NCBI GenBank assembly: GCA_014762755.1
Contig: JABURI010000172.1
Location: 1 to 64,000, forward strand
Origin: Marinobacter sp.
GTDB lineage: Bacteria > Pseudomonadota > Gammaproteobacteria > Pseudomonadales > Oleiphilaceae
Length of the DNA: 64,000 nt
Reading direction: 5' to 3'
Shown: positions 1 through 9,674 of the stretch, in pieces
How positions within the stretch are numbered: position 1 is the stretch's first letter
Layout: the number at the start of each line of letters is the position of its first letter
Program-made: the position numbers and the translations under genes
Notes under the pieces: generated by a model
What the model saw: the letters and a program-made list of their open reading frames with translations, nothing else
Databases searched by the model: none
Told to the model about the DNA's origin: nothing

Positions 1-247
1 CCAGCGTATTATCCACCATTACGCCGATAGCGTCCTGATTATACTCAAAGTACAGGTCGATCAATTCCCTTACCGTGGCACGGACACGCTGATCGTAGCC
101 CGGCCTCCGGTGGTCGAACAGATATTGGAATGTCGGCTCATTCCGATAGGCATGGTAAAGAATGGACTGAGCTTCGTTCCGGGCCGTATCGTCCAGACGC
201 ACAATTACCGGCTCAGGTTTGTTATTGTTTTCTTTGCCGTCAGTCAT
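1..247 (-). CDS. GNAT-like acetyltransferase (C-terminus outside window)
   Basis: Manual minus-strand translation from ATG at 247: MTDGKENNNKPEPVIVRLDDTARNEAQSILYHAYRNEPTFQYLFDHRRPGYDQRVRATVRELIDLYFEYNQDAIGVMVDNTL; open to window edge. Family assignment tentative. Confidence 0.5.
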   Translation of the reverse strand, partial: MTDGKENNNKPEPVIVRLDDTARNEAQSILYHAYRNEPTFQYLFDHRRPGYDQRVRATVRELIDLYFEYNQDAIGVMVDNTL

Positions 248-261
248 TGCCTTCCCCTTTT

Positions 262-792
262 TCAGATGGTCAGTGTCAAACGAACTGAAACCTTACCCGG
301 GTCGTTGCCCCGGTCCATGGCAGCCTGGTCGATGACCACACCATGTTCTGTATTGAGCCTTTCAAGCCAGGAGGCAACGTCGGCATAGGGTACGCCGTCC
401 ATCCAGACACGGATTGCACTGTCACCACTGGGTTCAAAGCGCTGCAATGCCAATCCTGCCTCCCGTGCGGAGCTGGTTACCAGCGCCATCAGGGCGCGGC
501 CATCGGCCGGTTTGTCTACTGCTGTGGACGTGCTGGACGACGAGGTCCCCGCCAGGCCCTGGATCACCGGCTCGTTCGCCTGCATCCAGCTCAGCAGTTC
601 CGCTGCGTTATCGCGGGCGCTGACCGCCCGGTCATGGAATCCGGCAACCGGTTGCCACACCGCAAAATAGAGAATCCCCAGAAGTACGGCGATTGCAAGC
701 ACACTTAACGCCTGCTGGTCACGTCTGGGCAACTGATCGTATTGCGCAATAAGCTTGCCAACGGCCGGTTGTTCCTTCAAACGTTCAAACAT
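262..792 (-). CDS. gspM: Type II secretion system protein M
   Basis: 176 aa, N-terminal TM (ALSVLAIAVLLGILYFAVWQPV); last gene of ordered gspE-M cluster. Confidence 0.88.
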   Translation of the reverse strand: MFERLKEQPAVGKLIAQYDQLPRRDQQALSVLAIAVLLGILYFAVWQPVAGFHDRAVSARDNAAELLSWMQANEPVIQGLAGTSSSSTSTAVDKPADGRALMALVTSSAREAGLALQRFEPSGDSAIRVWMDGVPYADVASWLERLNTEHGVVIDQAAMDRGNDPGKVSVRLTLTI

Positions 793-796
793 TCCG

Positions 797-2101
797 TTAC
801 CCTCCCGATACCGTCAGCCGGCCACGGGCGCCGCCGGATTCATTGACTACCGAGCCGATCTGGGCCTGAAGGCCCTGCCCTGACAAGCCATTGCGCAGAG
901 CGCTCAGGCGATCGTAGCTGTCTGCGCGGATATCCACCACCAGTTCGCCCCGGTCCTGACTGTAGTTGACCGAGTTGAAGGTTACCGAACCGGAGGAAGG
1001 TAACTGGGAGTATTGCTGACCGGTGTATTTCATCAGCGCGATAAAGTCGAGTTCCGGGCCCCGGGAGCCGGCAACCCGCAACTGGCCTTCAAGAACCCGG
1101 CGCACATTTCCGGCATGGGTGCGGCGATCGTCCGGAAAGGCGTCCCGGTATATGGCCATGGCCTGTTCTTCGAGTTCTTCTGCCTGCCCCTGATAATAAA
1201 AGCCCATTCCGACCTCAAGCGCCACCTGGATAATGAACCAGATCGAGGCAACAGCGATCAACGGTTTCCAGGGTTTGAACGCGCTTTCCTTGCCGGCCTT
1301 GACCGAAAAGGCGCCCTGGCAGAGATTGATGGGCTGGCAGCGGTGGTGATGGTGGGCGTGGGCAAGGAGTTCCAGTGGCATCAGATCGAGCTCTTCCTGG
1401 CGAACGGCCAACCGGCCCGGCGCCCTCAGATCTGCAATCACTGACTGGTGATATTCCAGCTCGTCCGGGGTGCCGTAAAGACTAACGGGAACCTCGGCCA
1501 TCACTTCCTCGCTCGGCGGGACCGCCAGGGTATGGGCGAACATTCCGAGGTTGGCTGCCTGCATGCTCAGCCATTCGCCGCGGTCGCTGACCAGCATGGC
1601 CACTTCACCATCCAGGCAGATGCTCCACCCCCCTTCCGTTGATGGCAAAAGTGATGCATCGGGATAGATGGCGTCCAGGCGGGCGTTCTCCCATCCCGAG
1701 AACAGGGTCGTCCAGTTGCCCATCCGTTCCCGATCGATGGCGGCCACCAGATAGCCTTCTTCCGAATGCTTGCCCAGGGCCAGGTGAACGGAATCAATGT
1801 CCTGGGCAATCTGCTCCTCCACAGCGTAGGGTAGAGCCTGAAGGATAAAACGATTCTGTTTGGCCGGAATATCAGCGACACAGAACAGCGCGTCCTCGCC
1901 GGGTATCAACCCCACCAGCAACACGTTTTCCAGCGCGTTCTGGGCCAGGGTCTGTTCAATGGTGTCACGGTTATCCCCGGTGCCCCGGGCCTGGGCATCG
2001 CCGGTGGCATCCTGGAGCACCCAATTGAACAGCTGGGCATCCGGATTCTCATCGACATCCGCAAACGGCGGGACCGGCCGGACAAAAAGGCGATAAGACA
2101 T
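797..2101 (-). CDS. gspL: Type II secretion system protein L
   Basis: 434 aa, actin-like cytoplasmic domain plus TM; position between gspK and gspM. Confidence 0.9.
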   Translation of the reverse strand: MSYRLFVRPVPPFADVDENPDAQLFNWVLQDATGDAQARGTGDNRDTIEQTLAQNALENVLLVGLIPGEDALFCVADIPAKQNRFILQALPYAVEEQIAQDIDSVHLALGKHSEEGYLVAAIDRERMGNWTTLFSGWENARLDAIYPDASLLPSTEGGWSICLDGEVAMLVSDRGEWLSMQAANLGMFAHTLAVPPSEEVMAEVPVSLYGTPDELEYHQSVIADLRAPGRLAVRQEELDLMPLELLAHAHHHHRCQPINLCQGAFSVKAGKESAFKPWKPLIAVASIWFIIQVALEVGMGFYYQGQAEELEEQAMAIYRDAFPDDRRTHAGNVRRVLEGQLRVAGSRGPELDFIALMKYTGQQYSQLPSSGSVTFNSVNYSQDRGELVVDIRADSYDRLSALRNGLSGQGLQAQIGSVVNESGGARGRLTVSGG

Positions 2102-2103
2102 GG

Positions 2104-3117
2104 CTATCCTTCTGAAATGGTATAAGGCTCTTTGGTAATTCGGTTTTTCTGTCCGGTATCCCTGTGAACCGTCCGGACCTCACCTTCCCCGTTACGGAAA
2201 ACGGTGCTGACCATATTAACGACACGATTATCGTAGGTAATCCGTGAAACAACTTCAAAAAAACGGGTTTGCAGGGTAAGGCCCGTAGTCTTGAGCCCGA
2301 GGCCAGCAAACTCTGGCAAGGCGAGGAAATCCTGGAGGTTGCTGAACGATTCCTCTTCCCGTTTCTCCAGCACCGAGGCGATCGCCGCCTCTGACAATTC
2401 CTCGTGCAGGGACTGCAGCACAGGCCCGGTTGCCGTATTGACATTGATCCCCGCGCCACTGACCGGTAAGGCAACCACATGGGGCCTCAGGGCCTGGTAG
2501 ATTTCCTCGGTCATGCCCTCGATCAGTCTCAGTTCCGTGACATCAACAAAGGGCTGGTTACCGGCGCGGTACCCGGGGTCGGCCATCAGATACTGGCCAT
2601 CCTCGGCGCCATAGGCGCTGATGGTCTGGTCGTTGCCGTCGATCCAGTCGATCAGCGCATCGGCGGTAATGCTTGTGATGCCAAGAACCATGAGCAACCG
2701 GGTGAAACGATCCTTTGCGAGGGTGTCCACCTGCCCTGCTGGCGTGACCAGGTCATTCAGATTGAACCGACCACCGAGGTCATCGATCTGCACCTCAGCG
2801 ACGCTGTTGCCCTCGTCCAGGGGAAGTATGGCGGCATTCATGGCCCAGAATTCATCCAGGCTATCGACCATCGAGCCATCCTCTTTGTCCTCCTCGAAAT
2901 CCCGGACCAGGATGCGGCGGGCGAAAGCCTCGGCCCCGAGGGCAATACTCTGACCCTGTTGCTGCGCCAGGTAGTGTCCCGCCTGGAATACCCGGATATT
3001 GAGTTGCTGGGTCATGCCTGAGGCAAGCATGACCACCAGGGCCATGGCCAGCAACACCATCACCAGGGCGACCCCGCGCTGCTTGTTTCCGAAGTGGCGA
3101 TCCCGGGAGAACCTCAT
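2104..3117 (-). CDS. gspK: Type II secretion minor pseudopilin K
   Basis: N-terminal RGVALVMVLLAMALVVMLASGM; T2SK-like region; cluster position. Confidence 0.93.
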   Translation of the reverse strand: MRFSRDRHFGNKQRGVALVMVLLAMALVVMLASGMTQQLNIRVFQAGHYLAQQQGQSIALGAEAFARRILVRDFEEDKEDGSMVDSLDEFWAMNAAILPLDEGNSVAEVQIDDLGGRFNLNDLVTPAGQVDTLAKDRFTRLLMVLGITSITADALIDWIDGNDQTISAYGAEDGQYLMADPGYRAGNQPFVDVTELRLIEGMTEEIYQALRPHVVALPVSGAGINVNTATGPVLQSLHEELSEAAIASVLEKREEESFSNLQDFLALPEFAGLGLKTTGLTLQTRFFEVVSRITYDNRVVNMVSTVFRNGEGEVRTVHRDTGQKNRITKEPYTISEG

Positions 3118-3884
3118 CCCGCAGCTCCGTTCTGCTGTGGGGTAATTTCCTGACCTGGCTGCTGCTGACCCGGCTGTTCGGGTTGTTGTTCGTCCTCTTC
3201 TTCCTCGTCCGTCTGAGTGGCTGCTTCATTGGCCTGATTGACCAGGCCCTGCGCAGCGGCCGGGTCGAAGTCCGGCAGGGCAAAGGTGCGGACCAGTTCA
3301 CCAAACCGCTCGTGTTCGATGGTGACCTCAATGCCCAAAGGCATGGGCAGTTCCGGGCGTTCGCCCGGGGTCAGACCAGCGAGATCATCATCCGACGGCC
3401 AATCCTCCTGCCAGGCGCGCTCGCTGTTCATGAAGCGCACGTCAAAGGCGGTAATGTCCTCAAGCAGCAGCACGTTCTCGCTGTTGTCTTCCTGGCCCTG
3501 ATCCACCGTGGGCCAATAGCGACGAAAGAGCTCGGTACCGGTGTATTCCCACCCTGCCCGCTGTAGCCCGCTGCGCCTCAGCCCAAGCGGATTACGCCAG
3601 CCCTGGCGGGTCAGCATCAGGGCATAGCCTTCCTCCCGGCTGGTCAGTGCCGGCTGAAAGTCCCCGTAGACATCCCGGGCGGAACGATTCACCACCTGGG
3701 TGATGTCCCGTTCCAGGAGCAGCATGGCGCGCTGGATCCAATCAAATTCCTCAGCCAACTCGTTGACCCGGTCCCTGGAATTGACCACGCCGTTAATGAC
3801 CTGCCAGACACCGAGACCGATCACTGCCGTAATGGTCACCGCGATCAGCACTTCCATGAGGGTGAAGCCGGACTGGCGCATCAC
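3114..3884 (-). CDS. gspJ: Type II secretion minor pseudopilin J
   Basis: Prepilin motif SGFTLMEVLIAVTITAVIGLG; overlaps gspK and gspI by 4 nt. Confidence 0.93.
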   Translation of the reverse strand: MMRQSGFTLMEVLIAVTITAVIGLGVWQVINGVVNSRDRVNELAEEFDWIQRAMLLLERDITQVVNRSARDVYGDFQPALTSREEGYALMLTRQGWRNPLGLRRSGLQRAGWEYTGTELFRRYWPTVDQGQEDNSENVLLLEDITAFDVRFMNSERAWQEDWPSDDDLAGLTPGERPELPMPLGIEVTIEHERFGELVRTFALPDFDPAAAQGLVNQANEAATQTDEEEEDEQQPEQPGQQQPGQEITPQQNGAAG

Positions 3885-4258
3885 TTTTCCCCCACGAATG
3901 CCGAGAGAGTGTGAAGCGGCACCGGATCGCTGCGCTCATCGGTGTACTTGGCCACGGATACCTCGATCCGCCGCATAGTGGGCTCGGCCGTTGCCTTCAC
4001 CGCCGTGGTGACCCGCCACCGGAAAGGACCGTAATCAGTATCGGTGGAGTTTTCGGAGATCCCCGGCAACTCCTCCTCGAGGCGAATGGCGTTGATGCGG
4101 TTATCGGCGATCCATCCCGCCAGGGTCTTGTCCCTGATCCGCTCGAAACTGGAGATATACTGGCTGCCCACTTCGGCCGCCGCCGTCGCGATCAGGCCGA
4201 ACACCAGCAGGGCGACCAGGACCTCAATCAGGGTAAAGCCACGGGACCGGTGCATCAT
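3881..4258 (-). CDS. gspI: Type II secretion minor pseudopilin I
   Basis: Prepilin motif RGFTLIEVLVALLVFGL. Confidence 0.92.
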   Translation of the reverse strand: MMHRSRGFTLIEVLVALLVFGLIATAAAEVGSQYISSFERIRDKTLAGWIADNRINAIRLEEELPGISENSTDTDYGPFRWRVTTAVKATAEPTMRRIEVSVAKYTDERSDPVPLHTLSAFVGEK

Positions 4259-4782
4259 GCCTCACCCTCTGACCCGGGCTTGCGCCAATGGATGCCGGTC
4301 ACACCATCAGACTCCAGCACATGCATGTAGTCGGTGTCCGACCCCACGGTGAATTCGATCTGGAAAGGAGTGGTCTCGCCACTGGAGAAAAACACGATGT
4401 CCGGCAGTTGCCGGTCTTCCTCCGAGGCAAGCCTGGGGGCGTCGTTCTCAATGTACTCGGTGGCAACCAGCCATTCCGGGAACGCCCGTGCCTGGAAGAT
4501 GCGTTCGCCGGAAGCTTTCCATTCCGCCGTCTGGTCCTGAAAGGCGACAAACTGGTAACCGCCCTCCTCCAGCCTGACCCCCATCTCGAGGTTGTTCAGC
4601 ACAGCCTGCTCCGAGGCGGTCTGCATCAACAGATACAGTTCTCTGACCTGATTCTCCAGTTCCCGTTGCTGGGAACCGCCTCCCAGGGTGAATACCGCGA
4701 GGGAGGCAAGCAGACCCACCACGATCAGGACAACGAGGATTTCTATCAGCGTAAAGCCGCTTTGCGTTGTCCTGTCCCGCAC
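4255..4782 (-). CDS. gspH: Type II secretion minor pseudopilin H
   Basis: Prepilin motif SGFTLIEILVVLIVVGLLA; cluster position. Confidence 0.92.
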   Translation of the reverse strand: MRDRTTQSGFTLIEILVVLIVVGLLASLAVFTLGGGSQQRELENQVRELYLLMQTASEQAVLNNLEMGVRLEEGGYQFVAFQDQTAEWKASGERIFQARAFPEWLVATEYIENDAPRLASEEDRQLPDIVFFSSGETTPFQIEFTVGSDTDYMHVLESDGVTGIHWRKPGSEGEA

Positions 4783-4788
4783 AGCCGA

Positions 4789-5241
4789 TCAGCCTTTGGT
4801 CTTCCAGACACTGATATCTGCGGCGTCACCATCGCCACCTTCCTGGCCGTCAGCGCCGTAGGAATACAGGTCGTAGGGACCCTCGGTACCGGGACTTACA
4901 TACTGGAACTGGTTGCCCCAGGGATCTTCCGGAACACTCTTGAGATAGCCATCCGGATTCCAGTTATTCGGCTCCGGGCTGCCGCTGGGCTTGGACACCA
5001 GCGCTTCCAGGCCCTGCTGCGTGGACGGGTAATGGCTGTTGTCCAGGCGGTACAGGTCGAGAGCGCTCTGGATGTTCTTGAGCTGGGTCTCGGCGATCGT
5101 GACTTTGGCCTGGTCACTACGGCCCATGATATTGGGGGCCACGATGGCAACCAGCAGGCCCAGTATCACCATGACCACCATGATCTCGATCAGGGTGAAA
5201 CCGCGCTGTTTGGACTGTTTGTGCATAGTCTTGCTCGTCAT
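4789..5241 (-). CDS. gspG: Type II secretion major pseudopilin G
   Basis: RGFTLIEIMVVMVILGLLVAIVAPNIMG ... YRLDNSHYPSTQQGLEALV; start chosen at MTSKTMHKQ, supplied ORF extends to 5316. Confidence 0.95.
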   Translation of the reverse strand: MTSKTMHKQSKQRGFTLIEIMVVMVILGLLVAIVAPNIMGRSDQAKVTIAETQLKNIQSALDLYRLDNSHYPSTQQGLEALVSKPSGSPEPNNWNPDGYLKSVPEDPWGNQFQYVSPGTEGPYDLYSYGADGQEGGDGDAADISVWKTKG

Positions 5242-5308
5242 TTTCTCACTCGTCGTTGCTATGGATTCCTTTCCCGGAAAAAGTACTGCCGGGCCACTGG
5301 CCCGGATA

Positions 5309-6520
5309 TCAGCCAACCAGGTTACTCATGTTCAGGATGGGCAGCATGATCGCCAGAACGATGATCAGCACCACCACACCCATCACCAGCAGCATCATGG
5401 GCTCAAACAGGCCGACAATGGCTGCAATCTTGGACTGCAGGGTGTTTTCCTGCATCCGGGCGGTTCGTTCCAGCATATTATCAAGTTCTCCACTGGCCTC
5501 GCCGCTGGCAATCATGTGCAGCATCATCGGCGGGAAGTAGCCGGTCTGCTCCAGAGACCGGTGCAGTGCCCCGCCCTCACTGACCTTACGGGCGGCATCC
5601 CGCAGTCTCTCCCGAAGGTAATCATTGGATAACACTTCGCCGGCGATTCGCATGGCCTCCACCAGCGGCACGCCACTGGTGGTCAGGATGCTCAGGGTGC
5701 TGGCGTAGCGGGCGGTGTTCACGCCCCGCACCATGTCAGAAACCAGTGGCAGGTGAAGCAAGCGCTTATGAAACCGTTTGCGGAAACCGGGCTTGCGCAA
5801 GGCCACGCGAAAACCGACCAGCGCTACAATCAGGATGATCAGAAGGTAGACACCATAAGTGGCGAGAAATTCCGACATGGCCAGCATGGCCATGGTCAAT
5901 GCCGGCAGTTCCTGGCCCTGTTTCAGGAACACCTCGATGATGTCCGGCACCACATAGGTCAGAAGGAAGACCACGATGGCAATGGCCACGAAACTGAGAA
6001 TGATTGGGTAGATGGCCGCCAACTGGATCTTCTGTCGGGCCTCCTGCCGATTCTCGGTGTAATCGGCGAGGCGATTCAGCACGAGGTCCAGGTGGCCGGC
6101 ATGCTCGCCCGCTGCAACTGTAGAGCGGTACAGCCGGGGAAACGCTTTCGGGAACTCACCCAGACTGTCGGCCAGGCTGTAGCCCTCCATGACTTTGGCC
6201 CGGATGGCAATGAGCATGCTCCGGATTCGCGGCCTGGCAGATTGCTGGGCAGCGGCACTGAGCGCCTGCTCTACCGGTATCCCGGACTGGATCAGGGTAG
6301 CCAGCTGGCGGGTGACCAACGCGAGGTCTGAGGCGGTCAGGGAGCCGCGACCACTGAGTGGACTGGCCCGGCGCTGTTTTTCCACCGCTGGCTCCACCGC
6401 CAGTGGCGTCAGTCCTTTTTCCCGGAGTTGCTGGCGCACAGCCCTTGGAGCATCGGCCTCAAGCACGCCCTGTTTCTGCTTGCCTCGGGCATCCAGAGCC
6501 TTGTATTCGTATGCTGGCAT
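5309..6520 (-). CDS. gspF: Type II secretion inner membrane protein F
   Basis: MPAYEYKALDARGKQKQGVLEAD; polytopic; 403 aa. Confidence 0.96.
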   Translation of the reverse strand: MPAYEYKALDARGKQKQGVLEADAPRAVRQQLREKGLTPLAVEPAVEKQRRASPLSGRGSLTASDLALVTRQLATLIQSGIPVEQALSAAAQQSARPRIRSMLIAIRAKVMEGYSLADSLGEFPKAFPRLYRSTVAAGEHAGHLDLVLNRLADYTENRQEARQKIQLAAIYPIILSFVAIAIVVFLLTYVVPDIIEVFLKQGQELPALTMAMLAMSEFLATYGVYLLIILIVALVGFRVALRKPGFRKRFHKRLLHLPLVSDMVRGVNTARYASTLSILTTSGVPLVEAMRIAGEVLSNDYLRERLRDAARKVSEGGALHRSLEQTGYFPPMMLHMIASGEASGELDNMLERTARMQENTLQSKIAAIVGLFEPMMLLVMGVVVLIIVLAIMLPILNMSNLVG

Positions 6521-6523
6521 GGT

Positions 6524-8110
6524 TTACTGGCTCCGGTGGGTTACACGGAGAACTTCTTCCACCGTGGTCACTCCATCCAGGATTTTCTGAACCCCATCGG
6601 CATGAATACTCGGACCGCCCTTGCGCGCCTCTTTTTCCAGCTCCAGTTCGCCAGCACGCTTGTGGATCAGCGAGCTGATTTCCTCGTTGATCTCCACCAC
6701 TTCATAGATACCGATACGTCCCCGATACCCCAGCTGGTTGCAGTGCTCACAGCCCCGGGCGCGATAGATGGTCGGCGGATTGGCCGGGTCCTGCTGCAGG
6801 AATTCGCAATGCTCCTCGCTTGGGGTGTACGGCTCCCGGCATTCCTTGCACAGCACGCGAACCAGGCGCTGGGCGACAATGCCCACCAGGCTCGAGGAAA
6901 TCAGGAAGGGTTCGATCCCCATGTCCATCAAACGGGTGATGGCACCGACCGCCGTGTTGGTATGTAAGGTTGAGAGCACCAGGTGACCGGTCAGACTGGC
7001 CTGCACTGCGATCTCGGCGGTTTCCAGATCCCGGATCTCACCGATCATGACCACATCCGGATCCTGACGCAGGATCGCCCTCAAGCCCCGGGCGAACGTC
7101 ATGTCCACCTTGGTGTTGACCTGGGTCTGGCCGATACCCGGCAGGTTGTACTCGATCGGATCCTCAACGGTCAGGATGTTCCGGCTGCGGTCATTGATCT
7201 CCTGCAAGGATGCATACAGCGTGGTGGACTTACCGGAACCCGTGGGGCCGGTTACCAGCAGGATGCCATAGGGACGATAGATCAGCTTACGGAGGACCTT
7301 CAGATCTCGCCCGGCCATCCCGAGCGATTCAAGTCGAATCGAGCCGGCCTGTTTGTCCAGCAAACGCAACACCACCCGCTCGCCGCTGGATGACGGCATG
7401 GTGGAAACCCGGATATCCACTTCCCGACCGGCGACCCGCAGAGCAATCCGGCCATCCTGGGGAATCCGCTTCTCGGCGATGTCCAGCTTGGCCATGACCT
7501 TGATCCGGGACACCAGCAGCGGGGCTAACGCCCGCTTGGGCTGCACCACTTCCCTCAGCACGCCGTCAATCCGGAAGCGCACCACCAGTTGTTTTTCGTA
7601 GGTTTCGATATGGACGTCCGAGGCGTTGGTCTTGACGGCTTCGGTCAGGATGGCATTGATCAGCCGGATGATCGGCGCATCGTCCTCCTGCTCCAGCAGG
7701 TCTTCGGTTTCCGGCACCGAATCCGCCAGAGAGGCCAGGTCCATGTCATCGCCAATGCCCTCGACCATCTGCATCGCTTCTGCGGAATCGCTCTGGTACG
7801 CCGCATTCAGTGCCTGATCAAACCGGTCGGGGTCGATGGTAGAGAACCTTGCCCGGCCACCGCTCAGGCGGTTCGCCTCAGCAACGGCCGAGTGAGAGGC
7901 ACCGGGGCGAACCAGAATGATCGGCTCACCCTCCTCGGAACGGGTCAGAATCACCCCGTTGCGTTTCGCGAAGGTAAACGGAAGACGTCCCAGCGGAGCA
8001 TCCTGCGGCTGAACTTCGGTCTCAATGGTCAAGGTCGTCCTCGTTTTCGTCAGGCAATCTTCTTGTCGGTAACCGAGGCTATATCGACCCGGAAACCCTT
8101 TTTGATTCAA
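6524..8110 (-). CDS. gspE: Type II secretion ATPase E
   Basis: Walker A GPTGSGKSTTLYASL, Asp and His boxes, zinc-binding CKECREPY...CEHCNQLGYRGR; start codon uncertain, N-terminal 20-30 aa may be overpredicted. Confidence 0.96.
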   Translation of the reverse strand: MNQKGFPGRYSLGYRQEDCLTKTRTTLTIETEVQPQDAPLGRLPFTFAKRNGVILTRSEEGEPIILVRPGASHSAVAEANRLSGGRARFSTIDPDRFDQALNAAYQSDSAEAMQMVEGIGDDMDLASLADSVPETEDLLEQEDDAPIIRLINAILTEAVKTNASDVHIETYEKQLVVRFRIDGVLREVVQPKRALAPLLVSRIKVMAKLDIAEKRIPQDGRIALRVAGREVDIRVSTMPSSSGERVVLRLLDKQAGSIRLESLGMAGRDLKVLRKLIYRPYGILLVTGPTGSGKSTTLYASLQEINDRSRNILTVEDPIEYNLPGIGQTQVNTKVDMTFARGLRAILRQDPDVVMIGEIRDLETAEIAVQASLTGHLVLSTLHTNTAVGAITRLMDMGIEPFLISSSLVGIVAQRLVRVLCKECREPYTPSEEHCEFLQQDPANPPTIYRARGCEHCNQLGYRGRIGIYEVVEINEEISSLIHKRAGELELEKEARKGGPSIHADGVQKILDGVTTVEEVLRVTHRSQ

Positions 8111-8238
8111 CTAATTCAGAAAGGCTACCACAGGATATGGACCCGCTGAATAACTCTATACACTATACTGCCACTAAAACGTTGCAGTCTGATAACCTGT
8201 GGCCTTTCGAATGGCCCACCAAGCACTCAGGATGATCG

Positions 8239-8886
8239 ATGTTGTCAATTCACCCACGGCTTCCCATGGCGCTGGCAATGGTTGCAGTAGCCGCCATGCT
8301 GGCCATCACTGCGTGGCAGGGATACCGCTTCTGGCAGACAGAAACGCAGCCAATCCTCGCCGGTCGCGGGCAGGCCGCACAACAGTCCGTACCGAGTACC
8401 CGGGAGGTTCCTCAGGTAGATTTGGCAACCCTTACCCTGTTTGGTTCCCCGGCCGCTGATGGTGCCGCCGCCGAACTCGATACCGAGAACCTGCCTGAGA
8501 CCAACCTGCGCCTCTTTCTGCGTGGCGTTCTCGCGGCCAGTGGCGAATTTCCCGGCAGTGCGCTGATCGAGGACGACAAGAGCAAGACGGAAGTCTACCT
8601 CGTGGGCGACGAGCTGCCGGGCAATGCCACCTTGAGATCAGTATTTCCCAACAGGGTCATTATCGAACGCTCGGGCAAGCTGGAGAATCTTTACTTCCCT
8701 GAAGACGCGGATCGCTCCGGCATGTCCTTCACCGCGGACGATCGGATGGAACAGGCAGAGCCTGCTGCCTCCAGCCAGGACCAGACCACCGCTTCACCCA
8801 CCACCCCGAGCGCCGATCAGCAGCGGCGTGAGGAAATCCGCCGGCGTCTCGAACAGCTCCGGGAACGCCTACGGACAAACAACTAG
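8239..8886 (+). CDS. gspC: Type II secretion system protein C (short, no obvious PDZ domain)
   Basis: N-terminal TM followed by HR-like region (LFLRGVLAASGEFPGSALIEDDKSKTEVYLVGDELPGNATLRSVFPNRVIIERSGKLENL); divergent from gspE. Confidence 0.85.
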   Translation: MLSIHPRLPMALAMVAVAAMLAITAWQGYRFWQTETQPILAGRGQAAQQSVPSTREVPQVDLATLTLFGSPAADGAAAELDTENLPETNLRLFLRGVLAASGEFPGSALIEDDKSKTEVYLVGDELPGNATLRSVFPNRVIIERSGKLENLYFPEDADRSGMSFTADDRMEQAEPAASSQDQTTASPTTPSADQQRREEIRRRLEQLRERLRTNN

Positions 8887-8894
8887 GTCCGGCC

Positions 8895-9554
8895 ATGACC
8901 ACGGCAGCGCCAGGACTGTGCCGCCGCTCCGGTTGGATTCCCCTCCTGCTTGCTGTCTCGTTGGTCAGTGCCCTGGAGCTGGGTAATCGTTTGATGAATT
9001 ACGTACTCCAGGAGTTTGGCCAGGAAGCCCATCAGCGACTGACCGACTGGCAGCGGCTGCATGACCTCGCTGCCAATGCGCCGGTCGACCGTCAGCTCCG
9101 GCTGGTCAATTCGTTCTTCAATCGGGTGAATTTTGTCAGCGATATCCGCCACTGGGGCGAAGAGGACTACTGGGCGACCCCGATTGAACTTCTGACCACG
9201 AACGCGGGCGATTGCGAAGATTTTTCCATTGCAAAGTACCTGACGCTGAAATCCATGGGTGTGCCCGATGACCAGCTTCGGGTCGTCTACGTCAAGGCTC
9301 TGGAACTGAACCAGGCCCACATGGTTTTGGCCTGGTATCCCGAACCCGACGCCGATCCGCTGATTCTGGACAATCTCATAAATGACATCAAACCAGCGTC
9401 GGAACGCACTGATCTGGAACCCGTTTATAGCTTTAACGGCGAAGGACTCTGGCTCAATAAATCCGGCGGCAGGCAGACTCGGGCCGGGGAATCGGAAAAA
9501 CTCTCACGCTGGCAGGAACTCAACAAACGCCTCGACCAGTCGCTCCGCCCCTGA
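8895..9554 (+). CDS. Transglutaminase-like cysteine protease (LapG/BTLCP family)
   Basis: Cys/His/Asp motif arrangement (TTNAGDCEDFSIAKYLTL ... NQAHMVLAWY ... PLILDNL). Confidence 0.88.
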   Translation: MTTAAPGLCRRSGWIPLLLAVSLVSALELGNRLMNYVLQEFGQEAHQRLTDWQRLHDLAANAPVDRQLRLVNSFFNRVNFVSDIRHWGEEDYWATPIELLTTNAGDCEDFSIAKYLTLKSMGVPDDQLRVVYVKALELNQAHMVLAWYPEPDADPLILDNLINDIKPASERTDLEPVYSFNGEGLWLNKSGGRQTRAGESEKLSRWQELNKRLDQSLRP

Positions 9555-9674
9555 CCGTCCGGCCCAGGGAAGCATGGCGGTAAATGACACTTCGAATGTC
9601 GCCAGCCGACAATGACCGACTGGCTCGAGGCGCTAGAATGCCAACCCGACCAAAGATTCAGATGGAGTGCGACC

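Noticed and set aside
4288-5349. 353-aa plus-strand ORF
   Set aside because: Antisense to gspG/gspH, whose prepilin motifs are unambiguous.
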